A DNA stretch of 61,441 nt from Lachnospiraceae bacterium (GTDB lineage Bacteria; Bacillota; Clostridia; Lachnospirales; Lachnospiraceae), in the NCBI GenBank assembly GCA_902362715.1, contig CABIXN010000001.1, positions 415,528-476,968 of the forward strand, in the 5' to 3' direction. The notes beneath the pieces were generated by a model. That model was given only the letters and a program-made list of their open reading frames with translations. It did no database searches and had not been told where the DNA came from. A program made the translations under genes and the position numbers. Positions 47,039 through 58,374 of this stretch are shown piece after piece. Each line of letters begins with the position of its first letter. Within the stretch, counting starts at the first letter, position 1.

Positions 47039-48388
47039 ATGACAAAAAAAGAATTTAAACAATTGACAGATCAGAAAATCCTGATTCTTGACGGGGCAAC
47101 GGGTTCTAATCTTCAGAAGCGGGGGATGCCGGCGGGAATTTGTCCGGAACTTTGGATTACAGAGCATCCGGAGACTTTACAGCAGCTGCAGTCAGAATAC
47201 ATAAAGGCAGGCAGTGACATTTTATATGCTCCTACTTTTTCCGGAAACCGTATAAAAATGGAAGAATATGGACTTGGTGATCAATTAGAGGAAATTAATA
47301 CAAAGCTTGTACAAATCTGCAAAGAAAACGCGGCGGGGCATGTTTTGACAGCCGCGGATATTACCATGACAGGTGCGCAGCTTGAGCCCCTTGGGGATTT
47401 GAAATTTGAGGAACTGATACAAGTATATAAAGAACAGCTTTCTATTTTGGCGGCAGCGGGAGTGGATCTGATTGCCATAGAAACCATGATGAGTCTGCAG
47501 GAAACAAGAGCCGCCGTTATTGCGGCCAGGGAAGTCTGCCCTGAACTTCCGGTAATGGCTGCGTTAAGTTTTACGGAAGCGGGAAAAACACTGTACGGTG
47601 CCAGTGCAGAGTCTGCAGTGGCAGTGCTGCAGGAGCTTGGTGTAGATGCTGTGGGGCTTAACTGTTCTGCGGGACCGGACAAAATGAAAGCGGTTTTGAA
47701 AAAAATGGCGGAAGTGTCCAAAATTCCTCTGATTGCAAAACCAAATGCGGGCCTTCCCTCTCTGGATGAAAACGGAAATACTGTTTACGATATGAATAAA
47801 GAGGATTTTTGTACTTACATGAAGGAGCTGATCGGTGAGGGTGCACAGCTGATTGGCGGCTGCTGCGGAACTAATCCGGAATATATTGCAGAGTTAAAAG
47901 CGCTGACAAAGTCCTTTGAAAGACCGGTAAAGACAGGTAAGTCAAAACTGTATCTTGCTTCTGAACGGGAAGTGTTTGCATTTACAGAAGGGCAGCAGCT
48001 GAAGCTGGGAGAGGGTATTGATGTGACAAAGGATGAGGAGCTGATGGAAGAGTTGCGGCGGGATGAGTATGAGACTGCAACAGACCTGGCCTTCGATCTT
48101 CTGGATGATGAGGCCGATGCTCTCCGGTTCTTTGCCGATGCGGATGGAATTGATGAGGCTGAGGCGCTGCTTTCTCTGATACAGGAAGTGACCTCAGTGG
48201 TTTCGCTCCCGGTTGTCATTGCATCCCGCCATGCTGAGACGGTAGAGACAGTCCTGAGAAATTATTCGGGAATTGCAGCAGTGGAATGTCTGGCGGAATC
48301 TGAAGATGAAAAAACACAGATATTTAGCGCAGTAAAGCGGTATGGTGCTAAATTAGTAACTATTGACAAAAAAATTATATATTGCTAG
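47039..48388 (+). CDS. Homocysteine S-methyltransferase-family protein
   Basis: 449 residues. Residues 10-295 are a homocysteine-binding barrel: DGATGSNLQKRGM, the first zinc Cys in GLNCSAGPD and the CC pair in GGCCGTNPEYI. The last 150 residues are acidic and resemble neither the full folate- nor the cobalamin-binding domain of MetH. The protein is therefore a short MetH-like enzyme that needs separate partners or a different methyl donor. It precedes ilvN by 54 bases, but I see no shared regulatory element. Confidence 0.85.
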   Translation: MTKKEFKQLTDQKILILDGATGSNLQKRGMPAGICPELWITEHPETLQQLQSEYIKAGSDILYAPTFSGNRIKMEEYGLGDQLEEINTKLVQICKENAAGHVLTAADITMTGAQLEPLGDLKFEELIQVYKEQLSILAAAGVDLIAIETMMSLQETRAAVIAAREVCPELPVMAALSFTEAGKTLYGASAESAVAVLQELGVDAVGLNCSAGPDKMKAVLKKMAEVSKIPLIAKPNAGLPSLDENGNTVYDMNKEDFCTYMKELIGEGAQLIGGCCGTNPEYIAELKALTKSFERPVKTGKSKLYLASEREVFAFTEGQQLKLGEGIDVTKDEELMEELRRDEYETATDLAFDLLDDEADALRFFADADGIDEAEALLSLIQEVTSVVSLPVVIASRHAETVETVLRNYSGIAAVECLAESEDEKTQIFSAVKRYGAKLVTIDKKIIYC

Positions 48389-48442
48389 AATTACAGTTAT
48401 CGTAAAGAAGTACGATAAAGTGCGATAGAAGGAAGGTTTCTT

Positions 48443-49983
<1,541 letters not shown>

Positions 49984-50007
49984 TTCAGATTGATACATAG
50001 AGTAATC

Positions 50008-50046
50008 AAAAGCAATATTGTGTGTAAGGCACAATATTGCTTTTTT
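50008..50046 (+). terminator. Strong hairpin terminator between ilvC and leuC
   Basis: AAAAGCAATATTGTG and CACAATATTGCTTTT form a perfect 15-bp stem with a TGTAAGG loop and T run. It ends only about 11 bases before the leuC ribosome binding site, so there is no room for a leuC promoter downstream of it. leuCD and thrC must be reached by read-through or from a promoter within ilvC. Confidence 0.9.
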
Positions 50047-50071
50047 AAGAAAAAACAGGAGGTTTTGTCCA

Positions 50072-51331
50072 ATGGGAATGACAATGACACAGAAAATCCT
50101 TGCCGCTCACGCAGGTTTGGATTCGGTAAGTGCCGGACAGTTAATTGAGGCGGATCTGGATCTCGTACTGGGAAATGATATTACATCACCGGTGGCAATA
50201 CATGAAATTGAAAAAATGAAAGTAGACGGTGTTTTTCACAAAGATAAAATAGCCCTTGTTATGGACCATTTTGTGCCAAACAAAGACATCAAATCTGCGG
50301 AGCACTGTAAATGTGTACGTGAATTTGCATGCAAGCATGAGATCTCTAATTTTTTTGATGTTGGACAGATGGGAATTGAACATGCGCTGCTTCCGGAGCA
50401 GGGATTGACTGTTGCCGGAGATGTGATTATCGGGGCAGATTCCCATACTTGTACCTATGGAGCTCTGGGAGCATTTTCTACAGGTGTTGGAAGCACAGAT
50501 ATGGCGGCCGGGATGGCCACCGGGAAAGCATGGTTTAAAGTACCATCTGCATTAAAATTTGTTCTCACAGGAAAACCGGCGCCGTATATCAGTGGAAAAG
50601 ATATTATTTTACATATTATCGGAATGATTGGTGTGGATGGAGCCCTTTATAAATCTATGGAGTTTACCGGGGATGGTATCCAGTATCTTAATATGGATGA
50701 CCGTTTTACCATTGCGAATATGGCCATTGAAGCCGGCGGAAAGAACGGAATTTTCCCTGTGGATGCAGTAACAGAGGAATATTTAAAGGAACATTCCAAA
50801 CGTGAGTATAAAGTATACGAAGCTGATGAAGATGCCGAATATGATGAAGTGTATACCGTTGATTTAAGCTCTTTAAAATCAACTGTTTCCTTCCCGCATC
50901 TTCCTGAGAATACACGTACCATTGACCAGGTGGGAGAGGTGTCGATTGATCAGGTAGTCATCGGCTCTTGTACAAACGGACATATTACAGATCTTCGTGT
51001 GGCGGCGGATATTATGAAGGGCAGAAAAGTTGCTAAAAATGTAAGATGTATTGTGATTCCAGCTACACAGCAGATTTATCTTGAAGCTATGGAAGAGGGA
51101 CTTCTGAGAACATTTATTGAATGCGGTGCAGTTGTAAGTACACCAACCTGCGGACCATGTCTGGGCGGTTATATGGGTGTTATGGCAGCTGGAGAGCGCT
51201 GCGTGTCTACCACAAACCGTAATTTTGTGGGGCGTATGGGACATGTAGAGTCTGAAGTTTATCTGGCAAGTCCTGCAGTTGCAGCTGCCAGCGCAATCGC
51301 CGGAAAAATCGCAGACCCGGCCAGAATGTAG
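50072..51331 (+). CDS. leuC: 3-isopropylmalate dehydratase large subunit
   Basis: 419 residues from the ATG at 50072 (AGGAGG nine bases upstream). Aconitase family: Fe-S cluster Cys in [11 protein letters not shown] and PTCGPCLGG, substrate segment [15 protein letters not shown]. It forms the dehydratase of leucine synthesis with the leuD product, encoded 11 bases downstream. This is the shorter HACN-type large subunit usual in clostridia and archaea. Confidence 0.95.
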   Translation: MGMTMTQKILAAHAGLDSVSAGQLIEADLDLVLGNDITSPVAIHEIEKMKVDGVFHKDKIALVMDHFVPNKDIKSAEHCKCVREFACKHEISNFFDVGQMGIEHALLPEQGLTVAGDVIIGADSHTCTYGALGAFSTGVGSTDMAAGMATGKAWFKVPSALKFVLTGKPAPYISGKDIILHIIGMIGVDGALYKSMEFTGDGIQYLNMDDRFTIANMAIEAGGKNGIFPVDAVTEEYLKEHSKREYKVYEADEDAEYDEVYTVDLSSLKSTVSFPHLPENTRTIDQVGEVSIDQVVIGSCTNGHITDLRVAADIMKGRKVAKNVRCIVIPATQQIYLEAMEEGLLRTFIECGAVVSTPTCGPCLGGYMGVMAAGERCVSTTNRNFVGRMGHVESEVYLASPAVAAASAIAGKIADPARM

Positions 51332-51342
51332 GAGGTAACAGT

Positions 51343-51831
51343 ATGAAAGCAGCATGCGGAACAGTATTTAAATATGGTGACAATGTAGATACAGATGTTA
51401 TCATCCCGGCAAGATATCTGAATTCTTCTGATCCTAAGGAACTTGCAGCTCATTGTATGGAAGATATTGATAAAGAGTTTGTAAATCAGGTAAAAGAAGG
51501 AGATATTATTGTAGCGGCAAAGAATTTTGGGTGCGGCTCATCCAGAGAACATGCACCCATCGCAATTAAAGCGGCAGGTGTCAGCTGTGTAATAGCAGAT
51601 ACCTTCGCAAGAATTTTTTACCGCAATTCTATAAATATTGGTCTTCCTATCATTGAATGTCCAAAGGCGGCAGAAGAAATTGAAGCGGGAGATGTTGTGG
51701 AAGTGAATTTTGATACCGGTGTGATTACTGATAAAACAAAAGGGACTACTTATCAGGGGCAGGCTTTCCCGCCGTTTATGCAGAAAATTATTGCATGTGA
51801 AGGCCTTGTAAACTATATCAACCAGAAATAG
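51343..51831 (+). CDS. leuD: 3-isopropylmalate dehydratase small subunit
   Basis: 162 residues, aconitase swivel domain. Motifs [15 protein letters not shown], then [16 protein letters not shown], are complete. Partner of LeuC in isomerising 2-isopropylmalate to 3-isopropylmalate. TAGGAGGTAACAGT precedes the ATG. Confidence 0.95.
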   Translation: MKAACGTVFKYGDNVDTDVIIPARYLNSSDPKELAAHCMEDIDKEFVNQVKEGDIIVAAKNFGCGSSREHAPIAIKAAGVSCVIADTFARIFYRNSINIGLPIIECPKAAEEIEAGDVVEVNFDTGVITDKTKGTTYQGQAFPPFMQKIIACEGLVNYINQK

Positions 51832-51856
51832 TATAAGAAAAGATAAGGAAGGTAGA

Positions 51857-53347
51857 ATGGATATTTTATATACAAATACGAGAGACGCGTCAGAAAAAGT
51901 AACTGCATCCCGCGCAATTTTAAACGGACTTGCTAAAAATGGCGGTCTGTATGTACCTGTCAGCATTCCAAAACTGAACATTACAGTGGAAGCCCTTGCA
52001 GAAATGACATATCAGGAGACGGCATATGAAGTTATGAGCAGGTTTCTCACAGATTTTACCGAAGAGGAATTAAAGCACTGTATCAACAGCGCTTATGATT
52101 CGAAGTTTGATACGGAAGAAATTGCTCCGCTGAAGAAAGCCGATCAGGCTTATTATCTGGAGCTGTTTCATGGTGCAACCATTGCCTTTAAAGATATGGC
52201 CCTGTCAATACTGCCGCACCTTTTGATTACAGCAGCCCGGAAAAATCATGTAAAAAATGATATTGTAATTTTAACAGCTACTTCCGGAGATACCGGAAAG
52301 GCAGCTCTTGCTGGATTTGCAGATGTAAAGGGCACAAAAATCATTGTATTTTATCCCAAAAACGGTGTCAGCCCCATTCAGGAAAAACAGATGGTAACAC
52401 AAAAGGGAGAAAATACTTATGTTGTGGGGATCAACGGAAACTTTGACCAGGCTCAGACTGGTGTAAAACAGATGTTTTCAGATCCTGAACTGGCAAAAGA
52501 AATGGAAGCAGCAGGATATCAGTTTTCCTCTGCAAACTCCATCAATATCGGCCGCCTGGTGCCCCAGATTGTTTATTATGTATATGCTTATGCAAAGATG
52601 TACGCCAATGGCGCTATCGGAAAGGATGAGGCAATCAATGTAGTAGTTCCTACCGGAAATTTTGGTAATATTCTTGCGGCATTTTATGCTAAAAATATGG
52701 GTATTCCAATTCATAAGCTCATTTGCGCTTCCAATGAGAATAAAGTACTCTATGACTTTTTCCAGACCGGAACTTATGATAAAAACCGTGAGTTTATGCT
52801 GACATCGTCTCCGTCTATGGATATTTTGATATCAAGCAACCTGGAGCGTCTGATTTACCGGATTGCCGGAGATGATGCCAAAAAGAACGCATCTTTCATG
52901 GGTGAGCTTGCCAAAGAGGGAAAATACACTCTGACTCCGGGAATGAGAGAGCAGCTGGATTCATTCTATGGAAATTACACCAGTGAAGCGGAAACGGCGG
53001 CTGTTATCAAAGAAATTTATGAAAAAACAGGCTATGTTCTGGATACACATACAGCAGTTGCCGCCGAAGTATATAAAAAATACAAAGCAGAAACAAAGGA
53101 TACTGCAAAAACGGTAATTGCTTCCACGGCAAGTCCTTTCAAATTTACCAGAAGCGTTATGAATGCCATTGATGAAAAATATGATGCTATGTCAGATTTT
53201 GAGCTGGTAGATGAGCTGTCTAAAATTGCAAATGTAAAGGTGCCTAAGGCTATTGAAGAGATCAGAAATGCTAAAGTACTTCATGATACAGTCTGTGAGG
53301 TAGAAGATATGCCAAAAACAGTAAAAACGATTTTAAAAATCCAATAA
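51857..53347 (+). CDS. thrC: Threonine synthase
   Basis: 496 residues, the long fungal/proteobacterial-type form with an N-terminal extension (ILYTNTRDASEKVTASRAIL). The pyridoxal phosphate Lys lies in HGATIAFKDMALSIL, and the phosphate-binding region is VPTGNFGNILAA. It converts phosphohomoserine to threonine, the precursor of isoleucine, which links it to the ilv genes upstream. It closes the ilvN-ilvC-leuCD-thrC group. Confidence 0.95.
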   Translation: MDILYTNTRDASEKVTASRAILNGLAKNGGLYVPVSIPKLNITVEALAEMTYQETAYEVMSRFLTDFTEEELKHCINSAYDSKFDTEEIAPLKKADQAYYLELFHGATIAFKDMALSILPHLLITAARKNHVKNDIVILTATSGDTGKAALAGFADVKGTKIIVFYPKNGVSPIQEKQMVTQKGENTYVVGINGNFDQAQTGVKQMFSDPELAKEMEAAGYQFSSANSINIGRLVPQIVYYVYAYAKMYANGAIGKDEAINVVVPTGNFGNILAAFYAKNMGIPIHKLICASNENKVLYDFFQTGTYDKNREFMLTSSPSMDILISSNLERLIYRIAGDDAKKNASFMGELAKEGKYTLTPGMREQLDSFYGNYTSEAETAAVIKEIYEKTGYVLDTHTAVAAEVYKKYKAETKDTAKTVIASTASPFKFTRSVMNAIDEKYDAMSDFELVDELSKIANVKVPKAIEEIRNAKVLHDTVCEVEDMPKTVKTILKIQ

Positions 53348-53357
53348 TTGTTATTTG

Positions 53358-53396
53358 AAAAAAGGAGAAACTGTATCGGTCAGTTTCTCCTTTTTT
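53358..53396. terminator. Terminator of thrC, probably bidirectional
   Basis: AAAAAAGGAGAAACTG and CAGTTTCTCCTTTTTT form a perfect 16-bp stem with a seven-base loop. It lies between convergent genes. Confidence 0.92.
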
Positions 53397-53438
53397 GATG
53401 TCAAAAACATTGCCTGCAGCGTAAGTTCTGGATTTGTT

Positions 53439-54803
53439 TTAGTCACGCTGGGGCATTGGAACATATTCTAAATGTTCCTGAATATTTTTATATGCAGGGC
53501 GCATAATTTTGCCGTTTCCGGCGATTTCTTCCATCCGGTGGGCGCTCCAGCCGGCAATTCTTGCAATTGCAAAAATCGGAGTATAAAGTTCCAGGGGAAG
53601 ATTTAACATACTGTATGCAAATCCGCTGTAAAAATCTACATTAGGGCAGACACCTTTATACATTTTCCGTTCATCAGCGATAATTTTTGGAGCAAGCTGT
53701 TCCACCAGACTGTAGAGAGCAAACTCTTTATCCTGGCCTTTTTCTTTGGAAAGCCGCTGTACGAAAGAACGGAAAATTTCTGCTCGGGGATCGGAAAGTG
53801 AATATACTGCGTGCCCCATGCCATAGATCAGACCGGCATGGTCAAAAGCTTCTTTGTGAAGTAACGCCCGCAGATAGTTTCCAACCTCTTCCTCATCGCT
53901 CCAGTCTTTCAGCTTGGCCTTCATATCTTCAATCATCTGCACAACTTTAATGTTGGCGCCGCCGTGTTTCGGTCCTTTTAATGAGCCAAGAGATGCGGCG
54001 ATGACAGAGTATGTATCGGTTCCGGAAGAAGACACCAGATGGGTAGTAAAGGTGGAGTTGTTACCGCCGCCATGTTCCATATGAATGATTAATGCAATGT
54101 CAAGCAGCTTGGCCTCCAAAGGAGTAAAACTGCTGTCTGAGCGTAAAATATGCAGTATATTTTCCGCAGTGGAAAATTCCGGTTTAGGGGAATGGATAAA
54201 CAGACTGGCTCCGTCATGATAATGTTTGTATGCCTGATACCCGTAAACAGATAACAGCGGAAACAGACTGATTAGCTGAAGACACTGACGCAGTACATTG
54301 GAAAAGGATGTGTCATTTGCCCTTTCGTCATAGGAATATAATGTAAGCACGCTTCGGGCAAGTGTATTCATCATATCCTTACTGGGTGCTTTCATAATAA
54401 TATCTCTGACAAAAGAGGTTGGAAGGGTGCGGTATCCGGAAAGAAGTGAAGTAAATTCATTTAATTCCTGCTGGTCTGGCAGTTTTCCGAATAATAAAAG
54501 ATATGTGCTTTCCTCGAAACCAAAGTGATTGCTGTCTTTTAGACCATGTATAATGTCTTTAATATTATATCCCCGGTAATAAAGTTCACCATTGGCAGGG
54601 ACGAGCTCACCGTTTATTGTTTTTGTTGCGCAGACATCAGAAATTTCTGTTAAGCCTACCAGGACGCCTTTTCCGTTGATATCGCGCAGCCCGCGTTTTA
54701 CGTCATATTTTGTGTAAAACTCCGGATCAATTTTGGAAGCTTTTGCACATTTGTCAGAAAGGCTTAAAAGCTCTGGTGTGATTTCATAAAAACGTGTTGT
54801 CAA
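53439..54803 (-). CDS. gltA: Citrate synthase
   Basis: 454 residues. Catalytic residues lie in MEHGGGNNSTF (His), YGMGHAVYSLSDPR (His) and VDFYSGFAY (Asp). GSLKGPKHGGAN is the citrate synthase signature. The N-terminal extension of about 40 residues before the common core is typical of clostridial enzymes. In an organism with a probably incomplete citric acid cycle it would serve glutamate synthesis. It is divergently transcribed from deoC across a 268-bp AT-rich region in which I see no clear operator. Confidence 0.94.
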   Translation of the reverse strand: MTTRFYEITPELLSLSDKCAKASKIDPEFYTKYDVKRGLRDINGKGVLVGLTEISDVCATKTINGELVPANGELYYRGYNIKDIIHGLKDSNHFGFEESTYLLLFGKLPDQQELNEFTSLLSGYRTLPTSFVRDIIMKAPSKDMMNTLARSVLTLYSYDERANDTSFSNVLRQCLQLISLFPLLSVYGYQAYKHYHDGASLFIHSPKPEFSTAENILHILRSDSSFTPLEAKLLDIALIIHMEHGGGNNSTFTTHLVSSSGTDTYSVIAASLGSLKGPKHGGANIKVVQMIEDMKAKLKDWSDEEEVGNYLRALLHKEAFDHAGLIYGMGHAVYSLSDPRAEIFRSFVQRLSKEKGQDKEFALYSLVEQLAPKIIADERKMYKGVCPNVDFYSGFAYSMLNLPLELYTPIFAIARIAGWSAHRMEEIAGNGKIMRPAYKNIQEHLEYVPMPQRD

Positions 54804-55071
54804 GCTGTGTACCCCCTTTTTAAATAATTTATACCATTTATGTTACCATAATTTTGTATAAAAATACAATAAATATCTAAAAAAATTTGCACAAAGAATA
54901 AAAATACAAAAAAAATTATAATAATAAATTTCACATAGGAGAAATTTTTGTTCTGATAAAAATACAAAAAAATAATTGCCGAAACGGCAGATTTTAGCGG
55001 TTCATATAGATTTTTTTTTGTAAATAGTATAAAATAAAAAAGATGGTATTTTCAAAAATGAGGTGGCATGT

Positions 55072-55728
55072 GTGAAAAAAGAAGAGTTATACCGGTATGT
55101 AGACCATACTGCGTTAAAAGCGTTTACGACCTGGGAAGAAATAGACCGGCTGTGTAAGGAAGCGCTGTTATACCATATGGCGTCTGTCTGTATCCCTGGC
55201 TGTTATATAAAAAAGGTCCATGAGGTTTATCCGGATCTTTCAATCTGTACGGTAGTGGGATTTCCGCTAGGAAACTGCAATACTGCCGCCAAAGCTGCAG
55301 AAACCAGACAGGCTTTGGCTGATGGTGCCGCAGAGATTGATATGGTGATTAATATTGCTGAGGTAAAGAACGGAAATTATGAGGCTGTGAGAGAAGAAAT
55401 CCGGCTTTTAAAAGAGATAACCAAAGAGCATATTTTAAAAGTCATTATAGAAACCTGTTATCTGAATGAGGATGAGAAAATTGCTATGTGTCAGGCTGTA
55501 ACAGAGGCAGGTGCTGATTATATTAAAACTTCTACAGGATTTGGTACAGGCGGTGCTGTGCTTTCTGATGTGAAACTTATGAAAAAGCATATCGGGCCCA
55601 ATGTAAAGATCAAAGCGGCAGGCGGAATCAGAAGTCAGGCTGAAATGGAAGCCATGATTGCAGCAGGGGCAGACCGTATCGGCACCAGCAGTGCAATTAC
55701 GATGCTGGAAGCGGGAGAGCAGCGATGA
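55072..55728 (+). CDS. deoC: Deoxyribose-phosphate aldolase
   Basis: 218 residues from the GTG at 55072, preferred because AGGTGG lies five bases upstream; a GTG at 55063 overlaps that site. The Schiff-base Lys is in ADYIKTSTGFGTGGA, and the second Lys in VKIKAAGGIRS. It splits deoxyribose 5-phosphate in nucleoside catabolism. It overlaps cdd by four bases. Confidence 0.95.
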   Translation: MKKEELYRYVDHTALKAFTTWEEIDRLCKEALLYHMASVCIPGCYIKKVHEVYPDLSICTVVGFPLGNCNTAAKAAETRQALADGAAEIDMVINIAEVKNGNYEAVREEIRLLKEITKEHILKVIIETCYLNEDEKIAMCQAVTEAGADYIKTSTGFGTGGAVLSDVKLMKKHIGPNVKIKAAGGIRSQAEMEAMIAAGADRIGTSSAITMLEAGEQR

Positions 55729-56111
55729 TAGATTTTGGGCAGCTGGTTCAAATGGCGCAAATGGTTAAAGAGAAAGCGTATGCGCCCTATTCTGGTTTTC
55801 GTGTGGGAGCGGCTCTTCTTGGAAAAAGCGGGATGATATATACCGGATGCAATATTGAAAATGCAGCATATCCCGTTACAAACTGTGCAGAACGAACAGC
55901 CCTTTTTAAGGCTGTGTCAGAAGGAGAACAGGAGTTTTTGGCTCTGGCGGTGGTCAGTGATTCCGCAGATTATGTTTCCCCATGCGGTGTGTGCAGACAG
56001 GCCCTGGCAGAATTTTGCGGTACGGACTTTCAGATTCTGATGTGCCGCAGTAACGGAGATTATAAAATCATGACATTGGGAGAACTGCTTCCGGAGTCAT
56101 TTGGTTTTTAA
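55725..56111 (+). CDS. cdd: Cytidine deaminase
   Basis: 128 residues, homotetrameric type. Zinc ligands and catalytic Glu are in NCAERTALF and PCGVCRQAL. Overlap ATGA with deoC indicates translational coupling and a shared role in pyrimidine nucleoside salvage. Confidence 0.95.
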   Translation: MIDFGQLVQMAQMVKEKAYAPYSGFRVGAALLGKSGMIYTGCNIENAAYPVTNCAERTALFKAVSEGEQEFLALAVVSDSADYVSPCGVCRQALAEFCGTDFQILMCRSNGDYKIMTLGELLPESFGF

Positions 56112-56146
56112 TTGAAATAATAAATGTAGCAGGAGGAAGTTAAAAG

Positions 56147-57826
56147 ATGGCAACAAAGGCTAATTATAAAAGGAGCGAAATCGGACCTGGAAAAGTAGGG
56201 TTTTCAAAAACCAGATCTATTATTGAAGCGGCTTTTTATGGAAACAATGTGGTAAAAGTTAATACATTAAAAGAGGCGTATAAGCTGGCAAAAAATTCAC
56301 CGGGTACGATTGTAACCGATATGCCGGTTTATAAAGGGGAAGAATTTGGACTGGATTGTGATGCAAAAGTTCTTCTTTTCAACGACGGCGCTATTACAGG
56401 ACGGTATGCTCCGGCAAGACGTATTACCGGAGAACCTGGGGTAGAGTGCGATAAACTGGATAAGCTTGTGATGGATGCGATTTATGATACAAGATGGAAA
56501 AAAATGTATCACGCAGAAGTATTTATCGGTCTGGATACAGAGTTTATGGTAAAAGCACATCTTCTGATTCCGGAAGGAGAAGAAAATCTGATGTATTCCT
56601 GGATGTTAAATTTCCAGTATATGTCTGAATACTATGTAAAAATGTACAAAGAATCTAAAATGTACGAAAATGAAGCCGATATTTATATTTTCTCTGATCC
56701 TCAGTGGAAAGGAACAGATCAGGTAGATATTTCGGATCCAAACTGCCTGTGCTATTTCAATACAGACACCAACTGTGCGGCAATTCTTGGAATGAGATAT
56801 TTCGGGGAACATAAAAAAGGTACATTGACACTTGCATGGGCCATTGCAAACCGTAACGGTTATGCGTCCTGCCACGGAGGCCAGAAGGAATACACACTGG
56901 CTGACGGCAGCAAATATGTAGCCGCAGTATTCGGCCTTTCCGGCTCCGGAAAGTCAACTCTGACACATGCAAAGCATGACAATAAATATGAACTGATCAA
57001 TGTGCTTCATGATGATGCGTTTATTATTAATGCTGAGACCTGCGCATCTGTAGCTCTTGAGCCGACATATTTTGATAAAACAGCAGATTACCCTACGGCC
57101 TGCGAGGATAATAAATATCTTCTGACAGCACAGAACTGTTCTGCTACAATGGATGAAGACGGAAAAGTGGTTCTGGTAACAGAAGATATCAGAAATGGCA
57201 ACGGGCGTGCCATTAAGTCAAAGCTCTGGTCACCAAACCGGGTAGATAAAATTGACAGTCCTGTAAATTCCATTTTCTGGATTATGAAAGATCCTACTAT
57301 TCCGCCGGTAGTAAAATTAAAAGGAGCAAGTCTGGCCTCTGTGATGGGAGCGACACTGGCGACTAAGAGAAGTACAGCGGAACGTTTAAAAGAAGGGGTA
57401 GATCCAAATGCACTGGTTGTGGAGCCATATGCAAATCCATTCAGAACCTATCCGCTGGCTCATGATTATGATAAATTTAAGACGCTGGTAGAGAGCAAAA
57501 ATGTAGATTGTTACATTATTAATACCGGAGAATTTATGGGCAAAAAGGTACAGCCAAAAGATACTCTCGGCATCCTTGAGGCAATTGTAGAAGGAAAGGC
57601 TGAGTTTAAACAGTGGGGCCCGTTTTCTGATATTGAAATTTTTGAATGGGAAGGTTTTGTGCCGAATCTGTCCGATAAAGACTATATCATTCAGATGAAA
57701 GCGCGTATGCAGGATCGTTTGAATTATGTTACAAGCCTTGACGAATTAAAAGGAGGTTATAACAAACTTCCAAAGGATGCGGCTTTGGCAATTAAAAAAG
57801 TGGTAGATGAAGCAAACACATTGTAG
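56147..57826 (+). CDS. pckA: Phosphoenolpyruvate carboxykinase (ATP)
   Basis: 559 residues. The P-loop GLSGSGKSTLTH, the metal-binding LHDDAFII and the adenine-region RSTAERLKEGV are present. The CO2/PEP-binding arginine region (RYAPARRITGEPG) is also visible. In anaerobes the enzyme often runs towards oxaloacetate with ATP gain. AGGAGG precedes the ATG. It is single, with a 6S RNA gene following. Confidence 0.92.
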   Translation: MATKANYKRSEIGPGKVGFSKTRSIIEAAFYGNNVVKVNTLKEAYKLAKNSPGTIVTDMPVYKGEEFGLDCDAKVLLFNDGAITGRYAPARRITGEPGVECDKLDKLVMDAIYDTRWKKMYHAEVFIGLDTEFMVKAHLLIPEGEENLMYSWMLNFQYMSEYYVKMYKESKMYENEADIYIFSDPQWKGTDQVDISDPNCLCYFNTDTNCAAILGMRYFGEHKKGTLTLAWAIANRNGYASCHGGQKEYTLADGSKYVAAVFGLSGSGKSTLTHAKHDNKYELINVLHDDAFIINAETCASVALEPTYFDKTADYPTACEDNKYLLTAQNCSATMDEDGKVVLVTEDIRNGNGRAIKSKLWSPNRVDKIDSPVNSIFWIMKDPTIPPVVKLKGASLASVMGATLATKRSTAERLKEGVDPNALVVEPYANPFRTYPLAHDYDKFKTLVESKNVDCYIINTGEFMGKKVQPKDTLGILEAIVEGKAEFKQWGPFSDIEIFEWEGFVPNLSDKDYIIQMKARMQDRLNYVTSLDELKGGYNKLPKDAALAIKKVVDEANTL

Positions 57827-57868
57827 AACGTTTTCCAGCCTTTTCCGACGGATAATTTGAATTATCTG

Positions 57869-57897
57869 TTGAGATTTTGCAGATATTAGAGTATACT
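57869..57897 (+). promoter_or_regulatory. Promoter of the 6S RNA gene
   Basis: TTGAGA at 57869-57874 and TATACT at 57892-57897 with a 17-bp spacer. It is well placed for a transcript starting near 57905. Confidence 0.8.
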
Positions 57898-57904
57898 TGT
57901 TATA

Positions 57905-58095
57905 GCAAATGAGAGATGCCTGGGATGTACGACAGTCCTGTTATTTTGAACCTACATTTTCGTTTATGGGAATCTTAAATTGCTGATCCGGATGTCAGGC
58001 CGCCGATATGCAGCGGAAGGCAGAAAGGTCAGCTGCGGACACCCACCTAGCTTTGCTAGGAGTCAAAATTGCAGGCAACGGCATTTTGGGTATAC
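57905..58095 (+). ncRNA. ssrS: 6S RNA
   Basis: The gap of 548 bp between pckA and the SpoIID-like gene carries a strong promoter and then a 190-base non-coding stretch with features of clostridial 6S RNA: ATGCC near the 5' end able to pair with GGCAT near 58080, the central TTATTTTGAACCTACATTT segment, and the late hairpin CCTAGCTTTGCTAGG. 6S RNA folds like an open promoter, binds sigma-A RNA polymerase and dampens transcription in stationary phase. Ends are approximate. The remaining 280 bases up to 58375 show a short hairpin near 58205 and no gene. Confidence 0.8.
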
Positions 58096-58374
58096 TCTTT
58101 TGATGAGCTACTTAAGATAAAACTTTAAGATACAGAAGACGTTACGAAAGATATGATTGCGTAATCTGCACACATGAGATAAATTCATAAAACACAAAAG
58201 AAAGGAGCTGCTGATAAGGCAGCTTCTTTTATTCTTTTTCGGTAATGTTCTTTGGATTTTTCCGAAAATAATAAGCACTGGGCCGGAATATAATATGTGA
58301 CGTTTATGTTTATCCAGCTCAGACAGATTCTTTCTTTTTGGAACTGCCAATTTGTATACAGAAGGTGATTAAGA

